DNA from: Desulfobacterales bacterium | GTDB lineage: Bacteria > Desulfobacterota > DSM-4660 > Desulfatiglandales > Desulfatiglandaceae | Direction of reading: 5' to 3' | DNA length: 6,667 nucleotides | Assembly: GCA_022013615.1 (NCBI GenBank) | Contig: JAKLQB010000920.1 | Location: forward strand, 1-6,667 | Shown here: piece by piece, positions 1-5,709 of the stretch | Layout: every line of letters begins with the position of its first letter | Position numbering within the stretch: position 1 is the first letter of the stretch | The notes under the pieces: model-generated | The model's database searches: none | The model's input: the letters and a program-made list of their open reading frames with translations, nothing else | What the model was told of the DNA's origin: nothing | Made by a program: the position numbers and the translations under genes

Positions 1-2
1 AG

Positions 3-224
3 TGGATAAGCGGGGGCCAAAAGAAAGCCACCCAAAAATCAAAGAAAATATCCACAAGTGTTACTGACTCAAAAATTATCAAGAAAAGCAGAAAAAGTAT
101 CAGGAGTACCACATTGAAAAAGAAGTCAGAGATCAAGGATGACAACCAGCGTCCTGTTATCTACAAGCTGAGAAAGAAAGGGGAAATTAAAAGTCAGCAC
201 AAGGGGACCCATAAGAAAACGTGA
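3..224 (+). CDS. Lysine/serine-rich C-terminal tail of an unidentified protein (5' end outside window)
   Basis: An open frame enters from the left edge and stops at TGA 222-224, giving 73 residues. They are very rich in Lys, Ser and Thr, with many KK and KS pairs and almost no hydrophobic stretches, so the segment looks like a disordered basic tail rather than a folded domain. Such tails often contact nucleic acid or RNA, but nothing here identifies the protein. I do not recognise it. The same composition could arise by chance in A-rich DNA, so whether it is coding is uncertain. The frame reopens straight after the stop and runs into the iron-sulfur fragment that ends at 461, but the two segments show no relation. 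Confidence 0.3.
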   Translation, partial: WISGGQKKATQKSKKISTSVTDSKIIKKSRKSIRSTTLKKKSEIKDDNQRPVIYKLRKKGEIKSQHKGTHKKT

Positions 225-320
225 CCTATCAATCTCGAAATCTGTAAGACTTGGAAAAACAGGGCTTCTGGCTTCAGGCCACTTGTTGCAAGGCGGCTTC
301 CACATTCAACTGTAATCAAT

Positions 321-461
321 ATGGTCGAGACGCCTGTGGAAAGCGCTGAGAATTGCACTGAATGCGGTGAGTGTATAGAAAAATGTCCGTATAACCTGCC
401 TATCCCTGATTTGCTTAAAGAAAACGTGGCTTTGTTTAAGGATTATGTAAAACAATTCTAA
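321..461 (+). pseudogene. 4Fe-4S C-terminal remnant of an aldo/keto reductase-like protein
   Basis: From ATG 321 the frame encodes 46 residues with a single C-X2-C-X2-C-X3-C-P motif (Cys12, 15, 18, 22), preceded by S-A-E-N and followed by Y-N-L-P-I-P-D-L-L. This is the pattern seen at the extreme C-terminus of ferredoxin-tailed aldo/keto reductases (COG1453 type), which are normally about 300-400 residues. The TIM barrel is missing: upstream, the same frame is open only to 225 and shows no barrel motifs. No ribosome binding site precedes the ATG. It is therefore most likely the surviving 3' end of a deleted gene. An independent mini-ferredoxin is possible but less likely, since only one cluster motif is present. 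The stop lies 12 nt before the response regulator start, as in a former operon. Confidence 0.55.
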
Positions 462-473
462 GGCATAGGAAAT

Positions 474-959
474 ATGGCCATTGCAAATTTACTCCTGGTC
501 GACGATGAGAAGCCTTTTGTGGAAGCCATAGTCAGGCGTTTGACTAAAAGAGACGTCAATGTAATAGTTGCTTTTAGCGGGCAAGAAGCACTTGGAAGAC
601 TTGAAGAGGGCAACAATATTGAAGTTGTTGTGCTCGACGTCAAGATGCCGGAAAAAGACGGTATTGAAACCTTGAGGCTGATCAAGAATAAATATCCCCT
701 GGTTGAGGTCATTATGCTAACGGGTCATGCCACAATCGAATCGGGAATAGATGGAATGAAACTGGGGGCCTTTGATTACCTAATGAAGCCCTGCGATATA
801 GAACAATTAATCCACAAGGTGAAAAAGGCAGCGGAAAGAAAGAGACGTCATGAGGACAAAATCATTGAAGCTTTCAGCAAACCATACCGTCCAAAATATG
901 ACATGGATATGGTTATTTCACAGGTGAAGGAAGAAGTCGCTAAAAAACTGGCAGAATAA
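474..959 (+). CDS. Single-domain response regulator (CheY-like receiver)
   Basis: 161 residues. Residues 4-120 form a complete receiver domain: acidic pair Asp10-Asp11, phosphoacceptor Asp55 in V-V-L-D-V-K-M-P, Thr83 in M-L-T-G-H, and Lys105 in M-K-P. All residues needed for phosphorylation and switching are present. The last ~40 residues are a charged, helical tail with no DNA-binding or enzymatic domain, so output is probably by protein-protein contact or as a phosphorelay intermediate. The start is ATG 474, with only weak Shine-Dalgarno candidates (AAGG at 460-463, AGGA at 467-470). It may have been translationally coupled to the preceding iron-sulfur frame. Directly downstream is only the end of a histidine kinase, suggesting its cognate kinase has been lost here. 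Identification of the receiver is firm; its partner is unknown. Confidence 0.9.
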   Translation: MAIANLLLVDDEKPFVEAIVRRLTKRDVNVIVAFSGQEALGRLEEGNNIEVVVLDVKMPEKDGIETLRLIKNKYPLVEVIMLTGHATIESGIDGMKLGAFDYLMKPCDIEQLIHKVKKAAERKRRHEDKIIEAFSKPYRPKYDMDMVISQVKEEVAKKLAE

Positions 960-979
960 CTACTGGATCGCTTAGTCCC

Positions 980-1246
980 TCTTCCGATACCGGAGTGGGA
1001 ATATCTCCTGACGATATGGAAAGGATATTTGAGCCCTTCTATACGAAAAAGGTGATGGGAAGAAGCGGAACAGGCCTTGGCATGGCAGTGGTATGGGGGA
1101 CAATAAAAGACCATAAAGGATATATTGACGTTCAAAGCACAGAAGGAAAGGGGACTACGTTCACACTTTACTTTCCTGTGACCAGAAAAGAAGCAGTCGG
1201 GGATAAACCTAAGAAGAACTTTTGCAACTCTTTTAACCACCCCTAA
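980..1246 (+). pseudogene. Histidine kinase remnant: C-terminal half of the HATPase_c domain
   Basis: In the frame ending at TAA 1244-1246, homology begins abruptly with the G1 box (D-T-G-V-G-I-S, from 986). It continues through the F box (I-F-E-P-F-Y-T-K-K), the G2 box (G-T-G-L-G-M), and the final strands ending T-L-Y-F-P-V-T-R-K-E. The dimerisation/phosphoacceptor helix and the N box are missing, so the fragment cannot bind ATP fully or phosphorylate anything. The nearest possible start is GTG 995, inside the G1 box, with no ribosome binding site. In Desulfobacterota hybrid kinases this kind of segment is usually followed by a linker and a receiver domain; here it ends in an unrelated short tail. 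The best reading is a deletion remnant whose 5' part was lost next to the response regulator stop (957-959). Confidence 0.7.
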
Positions 1247-1758
1247 TTAATTCTTTCAAAGACCTCACGGTAGGTATTAAGGGCCTTTTCTCCAAAGCAC
1301 ACAAAAACCACCTTATCGGGATTTTCATTTGTTTCCAGGAATTTCTTGGTCTCAGTTAAGGCGATCTCTGTAGCACGTTCTAATGGGAATCTGTAAACTC
1401 CAGTGCTTATGGACGGAAAGGCAATGGTCTTTACCCCGTGTTCCACTGCCGCCCTGAGGCTGTTTTTGTAACAATTGGCCAACAGGTTCTCCTCGTTCTT
1501 ATGACCTCCGGCCCACACGGGCCCTACGGTATGTATCACCCACCTGGCTGGCAGGCGATAGCCCTTACTTACCCTGGCCTCACCCGTAGGGCACCCCCCA
1601 ATCTTCCTGGTCTCCTCCAGAAGCTCAGGCCCTGCTGCCCTGTGGATTGCACCGTCTACGCCCCCACCTCCCAGGAGCGAAGTGTTGGCCGCATTTACAA
1701 TGGCATCCACCTCCTGCTTGGTGATGTCTCCCTCAATGATCTTTACCCTATCTTTCAT
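1243..1758 (-). CDS. Macro-domain protein, probable O-acetyl-ADP-ribose / ADP-ribosyl hydrolase
   Basis: 171 residues, one complete macro domain, the usual length for stand-alone bacterial enzymes of the YmdB/MacroD group. Visible signatures are G-D-I-T (residues 10-13), the N-A-A-N loop (22-25), the glycine loop G-G-G-G-V-D-G-A-I-H (30-39), V-I-H-T-V-G-P (74-80), and I-S-T-G-V-Y-R-F-P (117-125), which line the ADP-ribose pocket. Members remove acetyl from O-acetyl-ADP-ribose or mono-ADP-ribose from proteins or nucleic acids in the cytoplasm. I chose ATG 1756-1758 because an A-rich tract plus GGGG lies 7 nt upstream and the family's first strand starts right after it; a 19-residue N-terminal extension from 1815 is open but has no family match. 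The gene is transcribed against its neighbours and overlaps the kinase remnant tail to tail. No toxin or ADP-ribosyltransferase partner is seen nearby. Confidence 0.93.
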   Translation of the reverse strand: MKDRVKIIEGDITKQEVDAIVNAANTSLLGGGGVDGAIHRAAGPELLEETRKIGGCPTGEARVSKGYRLPARWVIHTVGPVWAGGHKNEENLLANCYKNSLRAAVEHGVKTIAFPSISTGVYRFPLERATEIALTETKKFLETNENPDKVVFVCFGEKALNTYREVFERIN

Positions 1759-1765
1759 TAGACAA

Positions 1766-1772
1766 CCCCTTT
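1766..1772 (-). promoter_or_regulatory. Ribosome binding site of the macro-domain gene
   Basis: On the minus strand, AAAGGGG ends 7 nt before ATG 1756-1758. This site decides the start and makes the longer version beginning at 1815 unlikely. Confidence 0.6.
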
Positions 1773-1834
1773 TTTTATGTTCAAGGCTGACAGCGGCGAA
1801 GTACTGCTGCTTCAAGAACCAACATACATAAATT

Positions 1835-1861
1835 ATTATACCAAGAAATTACCATAAGCAA
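1835..1861 (-). promoter_or_regulatory. Extended -10 promoter for the macro-domain gene
   Basis: The minus strand reads TGGTATAAT over 1843-1835: a perfect TATAAT preceded by the TGn extension. A poor -35 candidate (TTGCTT, 1861-1856) is 15 nt upstream; extended -10 promoters tolerate a weak -35. The predicted start near 1828 gives a leader of about 70 nt. Confidence 0.6.
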
Positions 1862-1912
1862 AGCCATCTTTTGTTCCATTCAAACTTAAAGTGGTGACAT
1901 TAAAAGCAGGCG

Positions 1913-1952
1913 ATTTTGCAAAGTTCATTTTCTTGTTGAACTTTGACAAAAT
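1913..1952. repeat. Inverted repeat overlapping the rightward promoter (candidate operator or hairpin)
   Basis: The inner arms CAAAGTTCA (1919-1927) and TGAACTTTG (1937-1945) are perfect 9 bp complements around a 9 nt loop. Six more pairs, ATTTTG (1913-1918) with CAAAAT (1947-1952), extend it to 15 bp per arm with one unpaired A at 1946. The right arm contains the TTGACA -35 box, so a dimeric repressor bound here would block RNA polymerase. There is no U-tract, so a terminator role is unlikely. I cannot name the regulator; it does not match the Rex consensus. Confidence 0.7.
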
Positions 1953-1971
1953 TATGTATATAAATAATTAT
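1943..1971 (+). promoter_or_regulatory. Sigma70-type promoter for the cytochrome b / selenoprotein / kinase operon
   Basis: A perfect -35 TTGACA (1943-1948), a 17 nt spacer and a -10 AATTAT (1966-1971; 4 of 6 matches, with the important A2 and T6 kept) point to the right. Transcription would start near 1978, leaving a leader of about 175 nt before the GTG at 2153. The -35 lies inside the inverted repeat and the -10 inside the direct repeat, suggesting regulated transcription. Confidence 0.5.
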
Positions 1972-1976
1972 GTATA
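1950..1976. repeat. Two direct copies of AATTATGTATA in the promoter core
   Basis: The 11-mer AATTATGTATA occurs at 1950-1960 and 1966-1976, start to start 16 bp, flanking and covering the -10 box. It may be a pair of binding sites or slippage in AT-rich DNA. A near-reverse-complement version overlaps the leftward promoter at 1824-1840. Confidence 0.5.
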
Positions 1977-2152
1977 GATAAATGCGCAATAGGGCATAAG
2001 CTCCATTTTTAGTGCCATTTATTCTCTAACCAGGCAAGGGACTTTTTTCAGTTTCAGCTATTTCAAGAGATATTCTTGGTTAGAAAAACGTCAAACAGTG
2101 CCTCAATATCTGGGCCCTAAAACTCTACTTCAGAAAGGAGAGATAGAAGGCT

Positions 2153-2818
2153 GTGGACTTTTTTTTATTTGTTGAAGGCCCCCTCTTATGGATCGCATTT
2201 TTAACTTTTTTTATTGGCAGCATTTTGAGGGCGGCCCTGTTCTTGTCCGTATCACGAAAAAGAGATAAAATCATTTATCAATATTTTAGCTGGAAGTATG
2301 TCTTGACTACTTTTGGGCGCTGGTTATTGCCTTTGAACAAAGATGTGGCCAAGAACCCCGTATTCACGATTCTGGGGTATATGTTTCATATTTGCCTCAT
2401 TGTTGTTCCCATATGGTTTTCGGGCCATATCAGCCTCTGGGAGGAATCCCGTTTTGAGTGGTCCTGGACATCCATTCCAGACGGACTGGCAGATTGGATG
2501 ACCCTTATATTTCTGGCCATAGCGCTATTCTTTTTGCTGAGGCGGATTATCTCCGCAGATATTCGTCTTCTCTCCACCTTTTCAGATTATTTATTAATTG
2601 TTGTCGTTGCTCTGCCTTTTATAACCGGGTATTTCCTCACACACGGAACAGTGGACAATATCGGCTTTTTGGGGGAAAATATTCAGTTAATACATATGTT
2701 ATCAGGTGAGTTAATGCTCATCCTGATTCCGTTTACTAAACTTTCCCATTTTGTTCTTTTTTTCTTTTCCAGAGGAGCGACTGCTATTGAATTTGGCCGC
2801 AGAGGCTATTCAATGTGA
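2153..2818 (+). CDS. Cytochrome b membrane subunit of an Hmc/Tmc/Dsr-type respiratory complex (NarI-like)
   Basis: 221 residues with about five transmembrane helices (roughly 10-32, 71-92, 114-133, 144-164, 178-205). His79 and His92 bracket the periplasm-facing end of helix 2, and His181 and His199 lie in the last helix. Four histidines in these positions are the usual ligands of two b hemes in the NarI/DsrM/HmcE/TmcC family. It should pass electrons across the inner membrane, exchanging with menaquinone and with the iron-sulfur protein encoded next. Length fits HmcE and TmcC (about 220 residues) better than the longer DsrM. The start is GTG 2153, 12 nt after AAGGAG (2135-2140), a slightly long spacing. 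It is the first gene of the operon. No periplasmic multiheme cytochrome gene is in the window, so I cannot choose between the Hmc and Tmc labels. Confidence 0.82.
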   Translation: MDFFLFVEGPLLWIAFLTFFIGSILRAALFLSVSRKRDKIIYQYFSWKYVLTTFGRWLLPLNKDVAKNPVFTILGYMFHICLIVVPIWFSGHISLWEESRFEWSWTSIPDGLADWMTLIFLAIALFFLLRRIISADIRLLSTFSDYLLIVVVALPFITGYFLTHGTVDNIGFLGENIQLIHMLSGELMLILIPFTKLSHFVLFFFSRGATAIEFGRRGYSM

Positions 2819-2842
2819 TAAAAGGCAGAGTACCTTACTTCC

Positions 2843-2848
2843 AAGGAG
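2843..2848 (+). promoter_or_regulatory. Ribosome binding site of the selenoprotein gene
   Basis: AAGGAG lies 7 nt before ATG 2856-2858. It fixes the start and rules out the extended version opening at 2751, which overlaps the end of the cytochrome b gene. Confidence 0.75.
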
Positions 2849-2855
2849 CTTGAAA

Positions 2856-4181
2856 ATGAGTGAAGCAGCAGATGCTAAAAAGATTGAACAAGTAAATTCC
2901 AAAGAGATTAAAGAAATAGACGCCAAAGAGATTATGAACTTCTTAAAATCCAGAATGAGCGCCAGGTTTAAAATGTGGCTCAATATCTGCGCCAGTTGTG
3001 GGTTGTGTTCTGATACCTGTCATTTTTATCTATCCAGCGGGAAGGATCCCCAGATGATCCCTGCTCACAAAGTCAGATTCTTGAAAGAGATTCTTAAGAA
3101 AAAGGGGAAGGTTGACAGAGGCTTTCTTCAGAAGGTCTATGATACGGTCTATCACGAATGCAACATGTGCCGTCGTTGCACCATGTACTGTCCTTTTGGC
3201 ATTGACATCGCCCTGATGATATCACTTTTGAGGTCACTGCTCCTTTCCCAAGGGATAGCCCCGGAAGGGCTGCTTGCGGCGGTCAAAAATTACAATGAGT
3301 TCGGTAATCAGATGGCTATCACCAAGGAAGATTGGGTGGATACCGTCGAGTGGTGCGAGGAGGAAACTTCTGATGAGTTAGTTGGTTTAAAGATCCCAAT
3401 AGATAAGAAAGGAGCCAAGATTTTATACACTGTAAATGCCCGGGAACCTAAATTTTATCCCCAGGATATTATGGAAGTGGCAAAAATTTTCCATGTGGCT
3501 GGCGAAGACTACACTTTATGCAGCGAGGACGGCTGGGATGACACGAATTTGGCTATGTTTTGCGGCGATGCCAAGACGGCCAGGCTGATTGTTGAAAATA
3601 CCTTCAAGCGAGCGGAGGAATTGGAGGTGCAACAGGTCGCTGTCACGGAATGAGGTCACGCCTATAGAGCGCTTCGGTTCGAAGCGCCCACCTGGTTGGG
3701 ATACACCCCCAAGCAAGAGGTGGTTCACTCTGTGGAGCTGTTTCACGATTACATTCAGGATGGCCGGATTAAGCTAAAGGACAAAATAAAGGAGCCCACA
3801 ACCGTGCAGGATCCTTGCAACGTTGTTCGCAACGGCGGCCTGGCTGAGAAAAACCGGCGTTTGGCGGAGTTTCTCTCCGAGGATTTCCGGCCCATGAAAT
3901 ACCAAGGTAATTACAACTACTGTTGCGGCGGAGGCGGTGGTGCCCTGCCAATGGGCGGTGAGATGAGAAAACATCGCCTTGCATCCGGAAAAATCAAGGC
4001 AGAGCAGATCCGTGAGACCGGGGCCAAAATTATCTTCGTTCCCTGCCATAATTGTATAGACCAGATAAGGGATCTGTCCAAGGAATATGATTTAGGTATA
4101 AAAGCGATTCACTTTAAAGAGGCCATCACCGAGCATATGGAGATCCCCGAAGAAATGATACCCAAAGAGGATGAAGATTGA
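2856..4181 (+). CDS. HdrD-like iron-sulfur oxidoreductase (HmcF/TmcB type), probable selenoprotein with Sec266 at TGA 3651
   Basis: Read through one in-frame TGA, the product has 441 residues. After a charged helix (1-40) come two C-X2-C-X2-C-X3-C ferredoxin motifs (Cys45, 48, 51, 55 and Cys102, 105, 108, 112) as in HdrC. Then follow a reduced first CCG domain (Cys236 in F-C-G-D; Sec266 in T-E-U-G-H-A-Y-R) and a full second CCG domain (Cys321 in D-P-C-N, Cys356-Cys357 followed by five Gly, Cys397-X2-Cys400), which binds a noncubane 4Fe-4S cluster in HdrB/HdrD. The family accepts electrons from the membrane cytochrome b and acts at the cytoplasmic face on thiol/disulfide or similar partners. 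About 440-460 residues is normal for HmcF/TmcB. Relatives have Cys in E-C-G-H-A at the TGA position. The part after the TGA has no ribosome binding site, and its first ATG (3894) lies beyond Cys321, so it is not a credible separate gene. A nonsense mutation or sequencing error is the alternative. Confidence 0.85.
3651..3653 (+). other. Recoded TGA, predicted selenocysteine codon (Sec266)
   Basis: TGA stands where the family carries the Cys of the E-C-G-H-A motif. Homology continues without a gap or frame change on both sides, and a SECIS-like hairpin follows at the expected distance. Conventional gene calling would end the protein here at 265 residues. Confidence 0.82.
3653..3693 (+). promoter_or_regulatory. 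Bacterial SECIS-like hairpin for selenocysteine insertion
   Basis: GCGCTTCG (3669-3676) pairs perfectly with CGAAGCGC (3680-3687) around the loop GTT (3677-3679). The loop opens with G, and if the closing G-C pair melts it becomes GGTTC, close to the GGU of known SelB-binding loops. It begins 23 nt after the TGA, inside the 16-37 nt range usually given for bacterial SECIS elements. An outer stem AGGT (3653-3656) with ACCT (3690-3693) includes the A of the TGA. The paired bases also encode A-L-R-F-E-A (residues 272-277), so coding and structure are superimposed. Confidence 0.75.
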
Positions 4182-5709
4182 GGTGAGTTGGGGCCAATTG
4201 GCCCTTGTCTTAAATCAGATGGACAAGAAGACAGATCAAAAACAAGAGGGGCTGAATAATAAAAGGGATGAATATCAGGCTCTCTTTGAACTGGCTCCCT
4301 GCTACATCACAGTACAGGATAAAAACCTCAGGCTTATTCGGTATAACCGCGAATTTGCCGATAAATTTTCTCCCGAAACTGGGGATTACTGCTATCAGGC
4401 ATATAAAGGTCGGTCTGAGAGATGCAAGGTATGCCCTGTTTTAATGACCTTTGAAGATGGGAAGCCTCACTCCAGCGAAGAGACTGGATTGAGCAAAGAC
4501 GGCACTAATACCCACTGGGTAGTAAGGAGCGCACCCATAAAGAATGACGAAGGCGAAGTAGTAGCTGCCATGGAGATGAGCCTGGACGTGACCCAGGTGA
4601 GGTTCTTGGAAGAGGAGGTTGAAAAGTCAGAAAAAAAATACCAGACCATATTCAATACCATACCCAGCCCGGTATTTGTCCTGGATGGAAAGACCTTCAA
4701 TATATTGGACTGTAATGAGAGCGCGACAGCCATATATGGATTCAACAAAGAAGAGATGCTTATGACCTCTTTTCTCAACTTTTTTGAGGAAAATCATCGG
4801 GAAGAATATGCGTCGGAATTAAAGTCACCAAATATTTTTGATAAAGTAAAGCATCTCCGAAGAGACGGTGAAACGATCTATGTTAACATCAGAATTTCTT
4901 CTGCTGAATATGCTGGTCAAGAGGTTCTCCTGATTATAACAAGCGATATTACCGAACGCCTCATGGCTGAACAGCAACTCATACAGGCCAGCAAGATGGC
5001 GACCCTGGGAGAGATGGCCACCGGCGTGGCACACGAGTTAAATCAGCCACTGTCGGTGATTAAGACGGCAAGTAGTTTTCTCATAAAAAAGGTTCGGAAG
5101 AATGAGGCCATCCAGGATGAGATACTGAAAACACTGGCCGAAGAGATAGACAGCCATGTTGATCGTGCTGCAAGAATCATCGATCATATGAGGGAATTTG
5201 GCCGCAAATCTGATGTCGAGAGGGAGAAAGTCCGGGTAAATGAGACATTGGAGAAGGCCCTTGAAATCTTCAATCAGCAATTGAAGCTTAGAGAAATAAA
5301 GGTGGTTAGGGAATTTGAAAAAAATCTCCCACCCATTCTTGCTGATGCGAATCGGTTGGAACAGGTCTTTATTAATCTGCTTATCAACGCGAGAGATGCC
5401 CTTGAAGAAAAGTCTGACAAGGCAGATAACAAGGGTCAGTCTAAAAAGATATTTCTGAAAACCGGTTTTAAAAACGGACTTGTCACCATCGAAGTGAAGG
5501 ATACAGGGGTGGGTATTCCAAAATCGATCCTTGATAAGATTTTCGATCCTTTTTTCACAACCAAGAAAGTGGGAAAGGGCACTGGACTGGGGCTTTCCAT
5601 CAGCTATGGCATTGTAAAGGATTATGGAGGCCACATTCATGCAGAAAGCCAGGAAGGTGTGGGTTCTAATTTTGTTGTTCACTTCCCCGTTCCCAGTGAG
5701 GCCAAATGA
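4171..5709 (+). CDS. Soluble PAS-PAS sensor histidine kinase
   Basis: 512 residues with no transmembrane segment, so it senses a cytoplasmic signal. PAS1 spans about 35-146 and holds a cysteine cluster (Cys44, Cys74, Cys85-X2-Cys88). PAS2 spans about 154-268 and ends D-I-T-E-R. The HisKA helix follows, with phosphoacceptor His288 in A-H-E-L-N-Q-P-L. The HATPase_c domain (about 390-509) has N box Asn402 and Asn406, G1 Asp444 (D-T-G-V-G-I-P), F box F-D-P-F-F-T-T-K and G2 G468-K-G-T-G-L-G-L, so it looks fully active. ATG 4171 overlaps the selenoprotein stop by 11 nt, implying translational coupling. Its ribosome binding site is poor (GAGG touches the ATG), and GTG 4183 or ATG 4219 remain possible starts without affecting any domain. 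Overlap with both neighbours suggests it monitors the redox state served by the electron-transfer pair and passes phosphate to the next protein's receiver. Confidence 0.92.
   Translation: MKIEVSWGQLALVLNQMDKKTDQKQEGLNNKRDEYQALFELAPCYITVQDKNLRLIRYNREFADKFSPETGDYCYQAYKGRSERCKVCPVLMTFEDGKPHSSEETGLSKDGTNTHWVVRSAPIKNDEGEVVAAMEMSLDVTQVRFLEEEVEKSEKKYQTIFNTIPSPVFVLDGKTFNILDCNESATAIYGFNKEEMLMTSFLNFFEENHREEYASELKSPNIFDKVKHLRRDGETIYVNIRISSAEYAGQEVLLIITSDITERLMAEQQLIQASKMATLGEMATGVAHELNQPLSVIKTASSFLIKKVRKNEAIQDEILKTLAEEIDSHVDRAARIIDHMREFGRKSDVEREKVRVNETLEKALEIFNQQLKLREIKVVREFEKNLPPILADANRLEQVFINLLINARDALEEKSDKADNKGQSKKIFLKTGFKNGLVTIEVKDTGVGIPKSILDKIFDPFFTTKKVGKGTGLGLSISYGIVKDYGGHIHAESQEGVGSNFVVHFPVPSEAK
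4191..4204. repeat. Perfect 14 bp palindrome at the start of the kinase gene
   Basis: GGGCCAATTGGCCC is self-complementary. In RNA it would form a 5 bp GC stem with an AATT loop, lying 8 codons after ATG 4171 and before the alternative start ATG 4219. It could tune translation of the kinase or be chance. Confidence 0.5.

Larger units (their letters stand above)
1759..2152. other. AT-rich divergent intergenic region
   Basis: About 390 bp without a supportable gene lies between the macro gene (leftward) and the cytochrome b gene (rightward). It contains a promoter for each direction, a long inverted repeat, and AT-rich direct repeats, annotated separately. From about 1978 to 2131 I see only a leader of roughly 150 nt with no clear terminator, riboswitch core, small ORF with a ribosome binding site, or tRNA. 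Confidence 0.8.

Noticed and set aside
222..224. The earlier in-frame TGA as another selenocysteine codon joining the lysine-rich tail to the iron-sulfur fragment
   Set aside because: The upstream segment has no resemblance to an aldo/keto reductase, no conserved Cys position is implicated, and no SECIS-like hairpin with suitable spacing is apparent.
286..316. Promoter TTGCAA with TGTAAT ahead of the iron-sulfur fragment or response regulator
   Set aside because: The spacer is 19 nt and the -35 match is modest; too weak to annotate.
1933..1949. Rex-type redox operator (TTGT...ACAA) at the operon promoter
   Set aside because: Only the outer four bases on each side match; the inner GAA/TTC of the Rex consensus and the proper spacing are missing.
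2026..2083. CTAACCA / TGGTTAG inverted repeat in the operon leader as a riboswitch or attenuator stem
   Set aside because: Seven pairs separated by 44 nt are easily found by chance, and no alternative terminator stem with a U-tract follows.
3696..4181. Separate downstream gene for the second CCG domain, starting at TTG 3696
   Set aside because: It is in the same frame as the upstream gene, lacks a ribosome binding site and an early ATG, starts in the middle of conserved sequence, and omits the conserved G-H-A-Y-R residues that directly follow the TGA.
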